In this document: positions 8,187 through 16,248 of the stretch, piece by piece | How the letters are laid out: every line of letters starts with the position of its first letter | How positions within the stretch are numbered: position 1 is the first letter of the stretch | NCBI RefSeq assembly: GCF_014836935.1 | Contig: NZ_JACSPW010000002.1 | Span: 248,001-312,000 of the forward strand | DNA length: 64,000 nt | Origin: Solibacillus merdavium | GTDB taxonomy: Bacteria > Bacillota > Bacilli > Bacillales_A > Planococcaceae | Direction: 5' to 3' | Notes under the pieces: model-generated | Told to the model about the DNA's origin: nothing | Seen by the model: the letters and a program-made list of their open reading frames with translations, nothing else | Databases searched by the model: none | Program-made: the position numbers and the translations under genes

Positions 8187-9275
8187 TTATTCAAACGTAA
8201 TTTTATTTACTGTCTCACGGTCTAATCGCTTGATTACTTCTACGATTAATTTTACGGCATTATCATAGTCATCACGATGTAAAATACCTGCATGCGAGTG
8301 AATATAGCGTGTAGCAACACCGATCGCTAATGATGGAACACCGTTTGCAGTAATATGAATACTGCCTGCATCCGTGCCCCCGCCTGCCATCGCTTCGAAT
8401 TGATATGGGATACCTGCTTCTTCTGCCACATCAAGTACAAATTCGCGTAAGCCTGTATGAGAAACCATCGATGCATCGAATACAACAATTTGTGGACCCT
8501 CACCCATTTTTGAAGTAGATTCTTTTGATGTTACACCTGGCGTATCTCCAGCAACACCTACATCTACAGAAAAACCGATATCCGGCTGTACTTTAAATGT
8601 TGACGTTTTTGCACCGCGCAAGCCGATTTCTTCTTGCACATTCCCGACACCGTATACGATGTTCGGATGCTTTTCGTCTTTTAATGCTTTTAAAACATCG
8701 ATTGCAATGGCGCAGCCAATACGATTGTCCCATGCTTTAGCCAAAAGATGCTTTTCATTTTTCATTACATGGAACTCGAAGTACGGCGTGATCATATCCC
8801 CTGGACGCACTCCCCACTCCATCGCTTCTTCTTTGGAAGTAGCGCCGATATCAACGAACATCGACTTAATATCCACTACTTTGTTGCGGACATCTGCCGG
8901 TAAAATATGTGGTGGTTTTGAACCGATAACCCCAATAATTTCTTCCCCTTTTCGTGTTGTAATTGTAACACGTTGAGCAAGCATAACTTGACTCCACCAG
9001 CCGCCCACTGTTTGGAAAAATACAAAACCTTTGTCATCAATGCGAGTTACCATAAAACCAACTTCATCTAAGTGGCCAGCAACCATAATTTTTGGACCAT
9101 TTTCATCGCCCACTTTTTTGGCAATTAAGCTACCTAAGTTATCAGTTTCTATTTCATCTGCAAATGGCTCAATATACTTTTTCATTACTTCACGTGGAGC
9201 GCGTTCGTTTCCTGGAATTCCGTTTGCATCTGTTAAATCTTTAAACATTTGTAATGTAGCATCTAGCTTTGTCAT
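8187..9275 (-). CDS. ysdC: M42-family metallo-aminopeptidase YsdC
   Basis: A cytoplasmic di-zinc aminopeptidase of the M42 (tetrahedral aminopeptidase / glutamyl aminopeptidase) family, often mislabelled as an endoglucanase. Metal and catalytic residues are visible: GHLDEVG near residue 69, KAWDNRIG near 180, the EE pair in [14 protein letters not shown], and RYIHSHAG near the C-terminus. Length 362 is typical. AGGGGGA precedes the ATG. In Bacillus subtilis ysdC lies beside ysdB and ysdA downstream of rplT; here the same set is present but a dUTPase and an AhpD-like gene are interspersed. It has its own strong terminator. Confidence 0.92.
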   Translation of the reverse strand: MTKLDATLQMFKDLTDANGIPGNERAPREVMKKYIEPFADEIETDNLGSLIAKKVGDENGPKIMVAGHLDEVGFMVTRIDDKGFVFFQTVGGWWSQVMLAQRVTITTRKGEEIIGVIGSKPPHILPADVRNKVVDIKSMFVDIGATSKEEAMEWGVRPGDMITPYFEFHVMKNEKHLLAKAWDNRIGCAIAIDVLKALKDEKHPNIVYGVGNVQEEIGLRGAKTSTFKVQPDIGFSVDVGVAGDTPGVTSKESTSKMGEGPQIVVFDASMVSHTGLREFVLDVAEEAGIPYQFEAMAGGGTDAGSIHITANGVPSLAIGVATRYIHSHAGILHRDDYDNAVKLIVEVIKRLDRETVNKITFE

Positions 9276-9365
9276 GTGGATATCCCCCTAATAGTTACTC
9301 TTACCTATTATAGCGCCAATATTTCGAAATGTGAAATAGTTTATTGCTGACCAATTAAAACTGTT

Positions 9366-9848
9366 TTAATAGCCATTCCGTTGACGTTCATAGTTTTTTT
9401 CATTTTTTAGTTTATATGCCTCTATAATATCCTCTACCGTGAAACCTAAATTGTAGGCAATTAAGCTATACTGTGTCCAAATGTCTTTATAGTTTTCCTC
9501 TGTTTGGTGCTGCAAGAAGGTAAGAACCGTTTGTGTTGCATTAATAAAACACTTTGTTAAATCCGCTTTCTCCATTACAACGGGCCATTCATCCAGTTTG
9601 AAATCACGCATATACCCAAGTGATAGCATGAAATGAATGGAATCTACAAACTCCTCCAAAATAACACTTCGCTCCGACGGACCTTTTGTGGACCAAAACT
9701 TAAAACAGCGCGTCTCATTTGCCAACTCTCCAAGCTCAACCAATAACGCCAGTCCTTTTTCATCAAAAACGTCATGTTGTATATTTTGTGTTTCTTCAAT
9801 ATACCGGTCAAGCTGCTTCTGCATTTCAAATAATTGACTAAATTCCAT
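9366..9848 (-). CDS. Dimeric all-alpha dUTP diphosphatase
   Basis: The protein should hydrolyse dUTP to dUMP and pyrophosphate, keeping uracil out of DNA and feeding dTMP synthesis. It is all-alpha and carries the MazG/dimeric-dUTPase metal motifs: ELGELANET near residue 37 (E-x2-E) and EEFVDSIHF near residue 65 (E-x3-D). At 160 residues it fits the dUTPase_2 family common in Bacilli and phages rather than the trimeric beta enzyme. It is divergent from ysdB, sharing the 90-base gap that holds the sigma-W promoter. The start has a plain AGAGGGA site. Confidence 0.85.
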   Translation of the reverse strand: MEFSQLFEMQKQLDRYIEETQNIQHDVFDEKGLALLVELGELANETRCFKFWSTKGPSERSVILEEFVDSIHFMLSLGYMRDFKLDEWPVVMEKADLTKCFINATQTVLTFLQHQTEENYKDIWTQYSLIAYNLGFTVEDIIEAYKLKNEKNYERQRNGY

Positions 9849-9876
9849 AATAAAATCCCTCTTTTGCTAAAAATAT

Positions 9877-9903
9877 TGAAACTTTTTCTACTACTTAATC
9901 GTA
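9877..9903 (+). promoter_or_regulatory. Sigma-W promoter of ysdB
   Basis: TGAAAC at 9877-9882, 17 bases, and CGTA at 9900-9903 match the sigma-W consensus (TGAAAC, 16-17, CGTA) exactly. Bacillus subtilis ysdB is a known sigma-W gene. Confidence 0.85.
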
Positions 9904-9938
9904 TAGCAGAGAAACACCGCTAGCAAGGAGGAAGTATT

Positions 9939-10319
9939 ATGGCTGTATTATTACGGTTTGCCATTATCCTTCTCATCATTTACATATTTTACAAAGGGGT
10001 ACGCTACTTAACTGACCCGAAGCGTAAATTAGATGAGGCCTATGAAAATGGACACTATTATTTTTATGATGATGTGAAGAACATTCGGAAAAACTTTTTC
10101 ATTACGTATAAAGGAGCATTATTTGAAGGAGAGAAATATTTAGGTACGACTGAAAATGCATTTGATGTCGTCAGCATTTTCGTCTTCGTCCATGATGAGA
10201 TGAAACTTCAAGGCTTTACGAAAGAGGATTTTTTATATTTGGAAAAAGAAATTTTAATGAATTATCCTAACGCGAAAATTAACTGGAAAAATCCAATTGA
10301 GCAATTAATGCAAGATTGA
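9939..10319 (+). CDS. ysdB: Sigma-W pathway protein YsdB
   Basis: A 126-residue membrane-anchored protein with one N-terminal transmembrane helix (about residues 4-20) followed by a cytosolic or surface domain containing HYYFYDDVKNIRKNFFITYKG. Family and synteny match YsdB, listed as a sigma-W pathway protein because its gene belongs to that envelope-stress regulon; its biochemical function is not known. AAGGAGGAAG precedes the ATG and a perfect sigma-W promoter lies 36 bases upstream. It is the only plus-strand gene in this stretch and ends in its own terminator. Confidence 0.88.
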   Translation: MAVLLRFAIILLIIYIFYKGVRYLTDPKRKLDEAYENGHYYFYDDVKNIRKNFFITYKGALFEGEKYLGTTENAFDVVSIFVFVHDEMKLQGFTKEDFLYLEKEILMNYPNAKINWKNPIEQLMQD

Positions 10320-10327
10320 ATACTATG

Positions 10328-10361
10328 AGCGGATCACGGAATTGTGATTCGCTATTTTTTT
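10328..10361 (+). terminator. Terminator of ysdB
   Basis: AGCGGATCAC (10328-10337) pairs with GTGATTCGCT (10344-10353, one G-U) and is followed by seven T residues. Confidence 0.88.
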
Positions 10362-10442
10362 GAGGTTACAACCGTATCATGAATAAACCTTGTTTAGTAG
10401 TCATAATTTAATGCTATTATTTCTATCATTTAGAAGTAACAA

Positions 10443-10470
10443 CGGATGCTACATTGAACTGTAGCATCCG
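10443..10470 (-). terminator. Hairpin after the AhpD-like gene
   Basis: An 11-bp perfect stem, CGGATGCTACA 10443-10453 with 10460-10470, starts 6 bases past the stop; the tail is only moderately T-rich. Confidence 0.7.
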
Positions 10471-10475
10471 CTTAT

Positions 10476-11066
10476 TTACCGGTTATGTCCGTAATGTCCT
10501 TCGTTGGCAATCGCGCCTATTGTACTTACCCATCTATTTGTGTAGTTGAAGAAGCCTACTGCAAATGCCGCTTCTAAAACTTCATGGTCATTAAAACCAG
10601 CTTCACGCAATAAATCTACTTCTTTTGTAGTAATTTCATTGGGATAACGCGTCGCACGATATGCATAATCACATAATGCGCGCTGCTTATCTGTCAGTTT
10701 TGCAGAACGATAATTATATGAAAGCTGGTCTACCCACCCTGGATTTTTCGTCAGCCCACGCAATATATCACTATGTGTTGTTAAGCAGTAACTGCAATTA
10801 TTGGTTGAAGACACAACAAGTCCAATCATTTCTTTATCTGCTGTTGATAAATAGCATGTTTCTTCATTAAACAAGGTATATTTGAAATCTAAAAATCCTT
10901 TATATTGCGCAGCATTTAATGGAAGCACTTTAAATAAATTATTTACGAAACCATTTTGCTCCAATTGCTTTTCTACATGGTCGTCGAAAATTTTCTGTAA
11001 ATCATTCGGAATTTCCTTTTCATTAGGCTTTTGTAAATGCGACAACTGTTCATTGTATTTGCTCAT
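10476..11066 (-). CDS. Peroxidase-related protein, AhpD / carboxymuconolactone decarboxylase family
   Basis: The 196-residue protein carries the AhpD-type redox signature CSYCLTTH near residue 92 (C-x2-C-x3-H) with an acidic residue upstream (KEMIGL), the pattern of peroxidase-related alkylhydroperoxidase proteins. Such enzymes reduce peroxides or act as disulfide relays; the in vivo partner is unknown. The gene is not in the Bacillus subtilis ysd cluster, so it is an insertion into that synteny block. Its ATG overlaps the TAA of a 29-codon upstream ORF (TAATG), and it has no good ribosome binding site of its own, so translation is probably coupled to that ORF. Confidence 0.85.
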   Translation of the reverse strand: MSKYNEQLSHLQKPNEKEIPNDLQKIFDDHVEKQLEQNGFVNNLFKVLPLNAAQYKGFLDFKYTLFNEETCYLSTADKEMIGLVVSSTNNCSYCLTTHSDILRGLTKNPGWVDQLSYNYRSAKLTDKQRALCDYAYRATRYPNEITTKEVDLLREAGFNDHEVLEAAFAVGFFNYTNRWVSTIGAIANEGHYGHNR

Positions 11067-11155
11067 TATTTTTCACCAACTAATATAATTGTAAATACAC
11101 GGGACTTCCATTCTCTTAGTTGATTCCAAAGCTTTAATTGTGTGGCAACTGTCAT
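11066..11155 (-). CDS. 29-codon leader ORF translationally coupled to the AhpD-like gene
   Basis: ATG at 11155-11153, preceded by a perfect AAGGAGG with 8-base spacing, opens MTVATQLKLWNQLREWKSRV and ends in a TAA that shares two bases with the next gene's ATG. The strong ribosome binding site, correct spacing and TAATG overlap make translation likely. The peptide is basic and Trp-rich with no membrane helix. It may only deliver ribosomes to the downstream gene, sense a condition by stalling, or be a small functional protein; nothing in the sequence settles which. Confidence 0.65.
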   Translation of the reverse strand: MTVATQLKLWNQLREWKSRVFTIILVGEK

Positions 11156-11190
11156 GAAAAATTCCTCCTTATAATAAGCCTTCTGAATAC

Positions 11191-11219
11191 ATTATAAATT
11201 ACAACTATTTACAATACAA
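11191..11219 (-). promoter_or_regulatory. Promoter of the leader ORF / AhpD-like operon
   Basis: On the minus strand TTGTAT (11219-11214), 17 bases, TATAAT (11196-11191). The hexamer TTGTAA also occurs twice in the spacer at 10-base distance, which may be a regulator site. Confidence 0.6.
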
Positions 11220-11280
11220 ACCGCTTTTGTAGGAATAAGGATTAAAGCCGTGAAGTATATTAGCCGCTTTATAAAGGATA

Positions 11281-11431
11281 ATCGTCAATATTGTCCACTT
11301 AATCGTCAGTATCACAAATTTAATCGTCACTGCTCACCCGATAATCGTCACTCACTAGAAGATATTCGTCAATTCAACGTATAATAGCCAAAATTTTTAT
11401 ATAATCGCTCCTATCATCCAGATATTCGCCA
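11281..11431. repeat. Array of ATCGTCA-like heptamers with 21-bp period
   Basis: ATCGTCA occurs at 11281, 11302, 11323 and 11344, and TTCGTCA at 11365, each exactly 21 bases from the last. Weaker copies follow: ATAGCCA at 11384, ATCGCTC at 11404 and TTCGCCA at 11425. The 14-base spacers are unrelated apart from a frequent TTA or ATA before each heptamer. It lies between the ysdA terminator and the promoter of the AhpD-like operon and is not coding on either strand. Confidence 0.85.
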
Positions 11432-11474
11432 AATTTCCTCAAAAAGTAGAAACAATAAATGCCCCATAACAAAA

Positions 11475-11507
11475 AACACACTAAGGAAAACACTTCCTTA
11501 ATGCGTT
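11475..11507 (-). terminator. Terminator of the infC-rpmI-rplT-ysdA unit
   Basis: 14-bp stem with two G-U pairs (11475-11488 with 11494-11507), then TTTTTTG on the minus strand, immediately after the ysdA stop. Confidence 0.85.
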
Positions 11508-11510
11508 TAA

Positions 11511-11777
11511 TTAAATACTATATAACTGTACTAATAGAAAAATATGTACTGCAGCCATTAATGGAAATCCGAATGCGAATTTATTGTGCTTTGTTTTGTG
11601 CCGGAATAAATACATTCCTAACACACCACCGCATGCTCCACCTAATAATCCAAGCGTCAGCAATGTTTTTTCTGAAATGCGCCACTCCTGTTTTTTTGCA
11701 CGTTCTTTATCAATATACATATAGATGCACAAAATGAGTGAAACGACTACTAAATATGAAAGTGCTGCCAATGCCAT
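11511..11777 (-). CDS. ysdA: DUF1294 membrane protein YsdA
   Basis: A small inner-membrane protein of unknown function, 88 residues, with three hydrophobic segments (about 2-20, 40-58 and 68-85) and the DUF1294 signature WRISEKTLL and GGVLGMYLFRHKTKH. The start is placed at 11777 because GAGGAGG lies nine bases before this ATG, whereas the longer frame from 11795 would begin inside that ribosome binding site. It follows rplT on the same strand with a 78-base gap, as in Bacillus subtilis, and ends in the operon terminator. Confidence 0.85.
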   Translation of the reverse strand: MALAALSYLVVVSLILCIYMYIDKERAKKQEWRISEKTLLTLGLLGGACGGVLGMYLFRHKTKHNKFAFGFPLMAAVHIFLLVQLYSI

Positions 11778-11855
11778 CAACATATTCCTCCTCAATTTGA
11801 AAAAAGACTGATAAGGAAAATTCCCTACCAGTCTAATTATAAAAGTAATTGCTAA

Positions 11856-12215
11856 TTATTTAGCGACTGCTTTTTTAGCTTCGTCAGCTAATTGAGTGAA
11901 TGCTGCGCTATCAGTTACAGCTAAGTCAGCTAACATTTTACGGTTAACTTCGATACCTGCTACTTTTAAGCCGTGCATTAAACGAGAGTAAGATAAACCG
12001 TTCATGCGAGCAGCTGCGTTGATACGAGTGATCCATAATTTACGGAAATTACGTTTCTTTTGACGACGGTCACGGTATGCATATTGACCTGATTTCATTA
12101 CTGCTTGGTTAGCTACTTTGTATAATGTATGTTTTGAACCGTAGTAACCTTTAGCTAATTTTAAAACTTTTTTGCGACGAGCGCGTGTTACTGTTCCGCC
12201 TTTAACGCGTGGCAT
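11856..12215 (-). CDS. rplT: 50S ribosomal protein L20
   Basis: L20 is an early 23S rRNA-binding assembly protein and, in Bacilli, the repressor of its own operon through the L20 leader. The 119-residue sequence is canonical: basic N-terminus [29 protein letters not shown], and the globular C-terminal half with [29 protein letters not shown] precedes the ATG. It follows infC and rpmI in the standard order. Confidence 0.98.
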   Translation of the reverse strand: MPRVKGGTVTRARRKKVLKLAKGYYGSKHTLYKVANQAVMKSGQYAYRDRRQKKRNFRKLWITRINAAARMNGLSYSRLMHGLKVAGIEVNRKMLADLAVTDSAAFTQLADEAKKAVAK

Positions 12216-12291
12216 AGTAATTACCTCCTGCTAATTCTTTCGAATGTAGTTGTTTTTTTGTTTTTTTAATAATCTTTAAAACGGTCAAAGA

Positions 12292-12492
12292 TTACTTCAT
12301 GTAAGTTAATAATGTACGGATACGTTTGAAATCGCCTGAAGATGCAACTTTCGCTTTACGTAAGTGACGTTTTGCTTTAGTTGATTTGTTAGCGAATAAG
12401 TGAGAGCCATAAGCACGGTCAAATTTTAATTTACCAGTACCTGTTTTTTTGAAACGTTTCGCAGCTCCACGGTGAGTTTTCATTTTTGGCAT
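12292..12492 (-). CDS. rpmI: 50S ribosomal protein L35
   Basis: A 66-residue, very basic large-subunit protein. The start [18 protein letters not shown] and the [17 protein letters not shown]-terminal part are diagnostic. AGGAGGAAA precedes the ATG. It is the middle gene of infC-rpmI-rplT, co-transcribed and controlled by L20. Confidence 0.98.
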   Translation of the reverse strand: MPKMKTHRGAAKRFKKTGTGKLKFDRAYGSHLFANKSTKAKRHLRKAKVASSGDFKRIRTLLTYMK

Positions 12493-12527
12493 GTCGATTT
12501 CCTCCTAAACTTGTTTATACATCAGTA

Positions 12528-13043
12528 TTATTTCTCATTCTTTGGTTGAAGAACTAAGAACATGCTTCGGCCTTCCATCTTCGGTTTTTGTTCAACCGTA
12601 GATACTTCAGCACACGCTTCAGCAAAGCGATCTAACACACGTTGACCGATTTCTTTGTGTGTAATTGCACGACCTTTAAAGCGAATTGATGCTTTAACTT
12701 TGTCACCTTTTTCAAGGAACTTAATCGCGTTACGTAATTTCGTTTGAAAATCATGTTCATCGATCGTTGGGCTCAAGCGAACCTCTTTCATAACGATAAC
12801 TTTAGAATTTTTACGAATTTCACGGTCTTTCTTTTGCTGATCAAACTTAAATTTACCATAGTCCATAACACGAGCGACTGGTGGCTTGGCTTGAGGGGCC
12901 ACAAGGACAAGATCCAAGTTAGCACGAGCGGCAATCTCCATCGCTTCTGTACGCGTTTTTAGACCTAGTTGATCACCATTGTGGTCGATTAGACGAAGTT
13001 CGCGTGCGCGAATGCCTTCGTTTACATACATGTCTTTGCTAAT
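12528..13043 (-). CDS. infC: Translation initiation factor IF-3, ATT start codon
   Basis: IF-3 binds the 30S subunit, keeps it apart from 50S and proofreads start codons. Both domains are present: N-terminal [20 protein letters not shown], linker with a Lys-rich [18 protein letters not shown], and C-terminal [14 protein letters not shown] and [12 protein letters not shown]. The first ATG (13031) is internal. Four codons upstream an ATT (13043-13041) opens [10 protein letters not shown], matching the family start MSKDMIVN, and GGAGGTGG lies seven bases before it. An AUU start is a known feature of infC and lets IF-3 limit its own synthesis. Length is 171 residues with this start. Confidence 0.96.
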   Translation of the reverse strand: MSKDMYVNEGIRARELRLIDHNGDQLGLKTRTEAMEIAARANLDLVLVAPQAKPPVARVMDYGKFKFDQQKKDREIRKNSKVIVMKEVRLSPTIDEHDFQTKLRNAIKFLEKGDKVKASIRFKGRAITHKEIGQRVLDRFAEACAEVSTVEQKPKMEGRSMFLVLQPKNEK

Positions 13044-13313
13044 ATTAATCCACCTCCAAATGTTTGTCGGAATACATGAGTTGGTGTAAAGTATAACCCG
13101 GTCGAACGGTACACCTCTGCGTTATGTCCATATGTACTTTTCGTTTTATTCAAACAAAAAGGACGGACATTTGAGATGTCCGCCCGCTATATGTGCATAC
13201 GCAGTCCTGCGCAAAACAATTCAACGTGTCTAATACCTGCTCGTAACTTATAAAAGCACTTAATCAGGTGAGAAGCGGGCAGCCTCTACTTGCAAACTTT
13301 TGTATTCATAACT
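13044..13313 (-). ncRNA. L20 leader of the infC operon
   Basis: The roughly 270-base untranslated leader between the promoter and infC contains several GC-rich paired segments and a strong intrinsic terminator at 13156-13185, in the position of the Bacilli L20 leader attenuator. By family knowledge, free L20 binds the leader and favours the terminator. No competing open frame is seen. Confidence 0.8.
13156..13185 (-). terminator. L20-controlled attenuator terminator
   Basis: On the minus strand GGGCGGACAT (13185-13176), loop of five, ATGTCCGTCC (13170-13161), then TTTTT. It sits in the infC leader, well before the gene. Confidence 0.88.
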
Positions 13314-13319
13314 TAAACA

Positions 13320-13348
13320 ATCTTAGCATGCTTTAAAAATAACGTCAA
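13320..13348 (-). promoter_or_regulatory. infC operon promoter
   Basis: On the minus strand TTGACG (13348-13343), 17 bases, TAAGAT (13325-13320); a good sigma-A promoter about 277 bases before the infC start codon. Confidence 0.75.
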
Positions 13349-13476
13349 GCATTTTAATATGCTTTATAATATAATCTTTTAAGTTTATAATTTTTTTAAA
13401 TTTTCAATGTTTTATTTTCTTTTTCCGTGGTATCTAGTTATAGATTCAAAATTTACCGATAGGAGGAATCTATAAA

Positions 13477-13648
13477 ATGTTTAGACATCAAAAAGAATTG
13501 CAATTTGAGGTAAAAGTTGAAAGACCCGATCCATTATTAGCACGTCAGATCCAGGAAGTGCTCGAGCGGAAACTTACTTGCTGATTTCCGCGCAAACTTA
13601 AATGCTGATTCACAAGGTCGTCTCCAAGTATCAAGATTCTATCATATG
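13477..13648 (+). pseudogene. Manganese catalase remnant with internal deletion and frameshift
   Basis: AGGAGGA at 13461 and ATG at 13477 open MFRHQKELQFEVKVERPDPL, the N-terminus of di-manganese (non-heme) catalases such as Bacillus YdbD, but the frame stops at 13584 after 35 codons. In the next frame, from about 13562, the sequence reads GNLLADFRANLNADSQGRLQ and continues through VSRFYHM, the conserved segment from much further along the same protein family. So the middle of the gene (roughly 100 codons by family length) is gone, the two parts are out of frame, and the C-terminal part is cut at about 13648. No function is expected. Confidence 0.85.
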
Positions 13649-13669
13649 ATAATCTCTAGGCACAAAAAT

Positions 13670-13714
13670 AAAGCAGTTCAAATTTTTTACTTATCGTAAA
13701 ATTTGAACTGCTTT
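13670..13714. terminator. Terminator of thrS
   Basis: A 17-bp perfect stem, 13670-13686 with 13698-13714, containing GCAGTTC, flanked by A and T runs. It follows the thrS stop on the minus strand and could also end plus-strand transcripts of the catalase remnant. Confidence 0.88.
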
Positions 13715-13756
13715 TATTATGGAGACAGCTTTTGTTCCAAGCTCCCCGTTGCTATA

Positions 13757-15688
13757 TTACTTTTTTATTTCTTCAGTAATGTCTGCCAAGAATTGCTCAA
13801 AGCTGATTGTTTCTGAATCCTTCGAACCGTAGCGACGAATATTTACTGCATTATCTTCTACTTCCTTATCTCCAAGTACGAGCATATAAGGGATCTTCTT
13901 CATTTGAGATTCACGGATTTTGTAGCCTAATTTCTCTTCTCGATCATCCATTTCAACACGTACGCCAGCAGCTGCTAATTTTTCCTGAACTTCACGAGCG
14001 TAGTCATAATGAACGCTGTTTGATACAGGAATAATAGTTGCCTGAACTGGTGCTAACCAAGTTGGGAATGCCCCTTTGTACTCTTCAATTAAAAATGCTA
14101 CAAAGCGTTCCATTGTCGATACAACACCACGGTGTATAACTACTGGGCGTTGTGGTTGACCATCTTCACCGATGTAAGAAAGATCAAAACGTTGTGGTAA
14201 TAAGAAGTCAAGCTGAGCAGTCGATAATGTCTCTTCTTTACCGATAGCAGTTTTTACTTGAACATCTAATTTTGGACCATAGAATGCTGCTTCATCTTCT
14301 GCGATGAAGTAATCATAACCTAGCTCATCCATCGCCTCTTTTAACATTGCCTGTGCAGTTTCCCACATTTGATCGTCATCAAAATACTTCTCTGTGTTGT
14401 TCGGATCACGGTAAGAAAGACGGAATGAGAAATCTTTTAATTCGAAGTCTTTATAAACTTCAAGGATTAATTCAACTACCTTTTTGAATTCCGCTTTAAT
14501 TTGATCTGGACGAACGAAAATGTGCGCATCGTTTAAAGTCATCCCGCGTACACGTTGTAAACCAGATACCGCACCTGACATTTCGTAACGGTGCATTGTC
14601 CCAAGTTCTGCAATACGGATTGGCAAGTGACGGTAAGAGTGCAGACCGTTTTTGAATACCATCATATGGTGAGGGCAGTTCATTGGACGTAACACTAATG
14701 TTTCGTTATCCATTTCCATCGGAGGGAACATACCATCTTGATAGTGCTCCCAGTGACCTGAAGTTTCATATAATTTTTTCGAACCAAGTACTGGTGTATA
14801 AACGTGTTTGTAGCCTAAAGATAATTCTTTGTCTACGATGTAACGCTCAATTGTACGACGGATTGTTGCACCATTTGGTAACCATAATGGTAGACCTTGC
14901 CCTACTGTTTGAGAAGTCATGAATAAATCTAATTCTTTACCGATTTTACGGTGATCACGCTCTTTTGCTTCTTCAAGCATTTGCAGGTGATGTTTCAACT
15001 CATCTTTTGTAAAGAATGCTGTACCATAAATACGTTGTAGCATTTTATTATCCGAGTTTCCGCGCCAGTATGCACCCGCTAAAGATAATAGTTTAAACTC
15101 CTTTAATTTCCCAGTTGATGGTACGTGTACACCACGGCAAAGGTCAAAGAAATCGCCTTGGTAGTAGATTGATACTTGATCATCTGCTGGAATAGCTTCA
15201 AGTAATTCTAATTTATACTCGTCGCCAACTTCCTCGTAAATTTTTTGTGCTTCATCACGAGAAACATTTTTGCGCTCGATTTCAATATTTTCAGCAATGA
15301 TTTTTTTCATTTCTTTTTCGATAGCTGGTAAATCTTCAGCTGTGATTGGTGTTGGTGAATCAATATCATAGTAGAAGCCTGAATCGATGACTGGACCAAT
15401 ACCTAATTTAGCATCTGGGTATAGACGTTTTACTGCTTGTGCTGTTAAATGAGCAGTTGAGTGACGAAGGATTTCTAACGCTTCATCCGACTTGTTAGTA
15501 ATAATTTCGATTGAACCATCTTGTTCAAGACCTGTTTTAGCATCGATAAGTGTGCCGTTGATTTTACCGGCTAATGTTGATTTTTTTAAACCTGGGCTAA
15601 TAGAGCCTGCAACGTCTAATGTAGATGTTCCTTTGGCAAATTCCTTTACTGCGCCATCTGGGAAAGTTAATTTGATCATTTCTGACAT
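13757..15688 (-). CDS. thrS: Threonyl-tRNA synthetase
   Basis: The class II synthetase charges tRNA-Thr. Domains in order: TGS about 1-62, editing domain about 65-220 with [14 protein letters not shown] and the Cys-containing [12 protein letters not shown], catalytic core about 270-535 with [20 protein letters not shown] (zinc Cys) and the class II motifs, and the anticodon-binding domain after 540. Length 643 is standard. AAGGAGG precedes the ATG. A T-box riboswitch at 15931-16183 controls it in response to uncharged tRNA-Thr, and an unusual GC-rich repeat lies between T-box and gene. Confidence 0.98.
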   Translation of the reverse strand: MSEMIKLTFPDGAVKEFAKGTSTLDVAGSISPGLKKSTLAGKINGTLIDAKTGLEQDGSIEIITNKSDEALEILRHSTAHLTAQAVKRLYPDAKLGIGPVIDSGFYYDIDSPTPITAEDLPAIEKEMKKIIAENIEIERKNVSRDEAQKIYEEVGDEYKLELLEAIPADDQVSIYYQGDFFDLCRGVHVPSTGKLKEFKLLSLAGAYWRGNSDNKMLQRIYGTAFFTKDELKHHLQMLEEAKERDHRKIGKELDLFMTSQTVGQGLPLWLPNGATIRRTIERYIVDKELSLGYKHVYTPVLGSKKLYETSGHWEHYQDGMFPPMEMDNETLVLRPMNCPHHMMVFKNGLHSYRHLPIRIAELGTMHRYEMSGAVSGLQRVRGMTLNDAHIFVRPDQIKAEFKKVVELILEVYKDFELKDFSFRLSYRDPNNTEKYFDDDQMWETAQAMLKEAMDELGYDYFIAEDEAAFYGPKLDVQVKTAIGKEETLSTAQLDFLLPQRFDLSYIGEDGQPQRPVVIHRGVVSTMERFVAFLIEEYKGAFPTWLAPVQATIIPVSNSVHYDYAREVQEKLAAAGVRVEMDDREEKLGYKIRESQMKKIPYMLVLGDKEVEDNAVNIRRYGSKDSETISFEQFLADITEEIKK

Positions 15689-15752
15689 GTTGTTGTCCTC
15701 CTTATAAGGGTTTCATTTAATCGAGAGTAGCAAAGTGTCGTCATCCTAATCC

Positions 15753-15858
15753 GTTGATTTCCGTTTCGGGCGGACGCTTTCCGCGGGCGTGGCCTGAGCC
15801 TGTAGTCTCAGGCGTCACGCTTTTCCCGCTGGAGTCGCCGCCCTACACTACAATCAAC
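15753..15858. repeat. 106-bp GC-rich inverted-repeat element in the thrS leader
   Basis: Bounded by perfect 7-bp inverted ends GTTGATT (15753-15759) and AATCAAC (15852-15858), with a GC-rich core containing GGGCGGACGCTTTCCGCGGG and a CCTGAG / CTCAGG pair. It resembles intergenic repeats I recall from several Bacillaceae genomes. Its composition differs sharply from the AT-rich flanks. It lies downstream of the T-box terminator, so it is part of every full-length thrS mRNA. Confidence 0.75.
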
Positions 15859-15930
15859 TAATCTATAGCTATAAATTAATTTGCTCCCAATATTTCTTAC
15901 CAGTCAAAATATTTGCATATTAAGGCAAAA

Positions 15931-16183
15931 TAAAAAGCACCGTCCCTATAAAAGGGACGATGCTGTATGCTCGTGGTGCCACCCTTCTTCCTTCTTCGTC
16001 AATACGAATAAGAAGCTCTCGGTCAGTTAACGTACTGAGAAACGTTGACGGATTGGCCCCGCCACTGCTCGAAGGTAGTAAAGTAAAACGCCTGTGCTAG
16101 GAAGCTTGCAGCCATGACTTCCCTCTCTAAAAGCTAGTTCGTTAAACTTGTTGTCCTTTTCAATGCATTTTTTGTTTAATTAC
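15931..16183 (-). ncRNA. T-box riboswitch of thrS
   Basis: The minus strand carries the T-box sequence AGGGTGGCACCACG (15985-15972), which pairs with the acceptor end of uncharged tRNA to form the antiterminator. It is followed by a terminator stem (15964-15953 with 15947-15936, 12 bp with one G-U) and a TTTTTATTTT tail. Upstream sequence to about 16183 provides stem I. I could not assign the specifier loop with certainty; Thr is inferred from the downstream gene. Confidence 0.93.
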
Positions 16184-16189
16184 GTTCAA

Positions 16190-16218
16190 AGTATACGCTC
16201 GATTTATAACAATTGCAA
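16190..16218 (-). promoter_or_regulatory. thrS promoter
   Basis: On the minus strand TTGCAA (16218-16213), 17 bases, TATACT (16195-16190), just upstream of the T-box. Confidence 0.75.
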
Positions 16219-16248
16219 CTGGTAAAAAGTAAATTTTTCTTTTATTTT

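Noticed and set aside
11278-11431. CRISPR array
   Set aside because: The repeated part is only 7 bp with 14-bp spacers, and no cas genes are in the window; too short for a CRISPR repeat-spacer unit.
11778-11795. Longer YsdA from 11795
   Set aside because: The extension would be encoded by the ribosome binding site itself.
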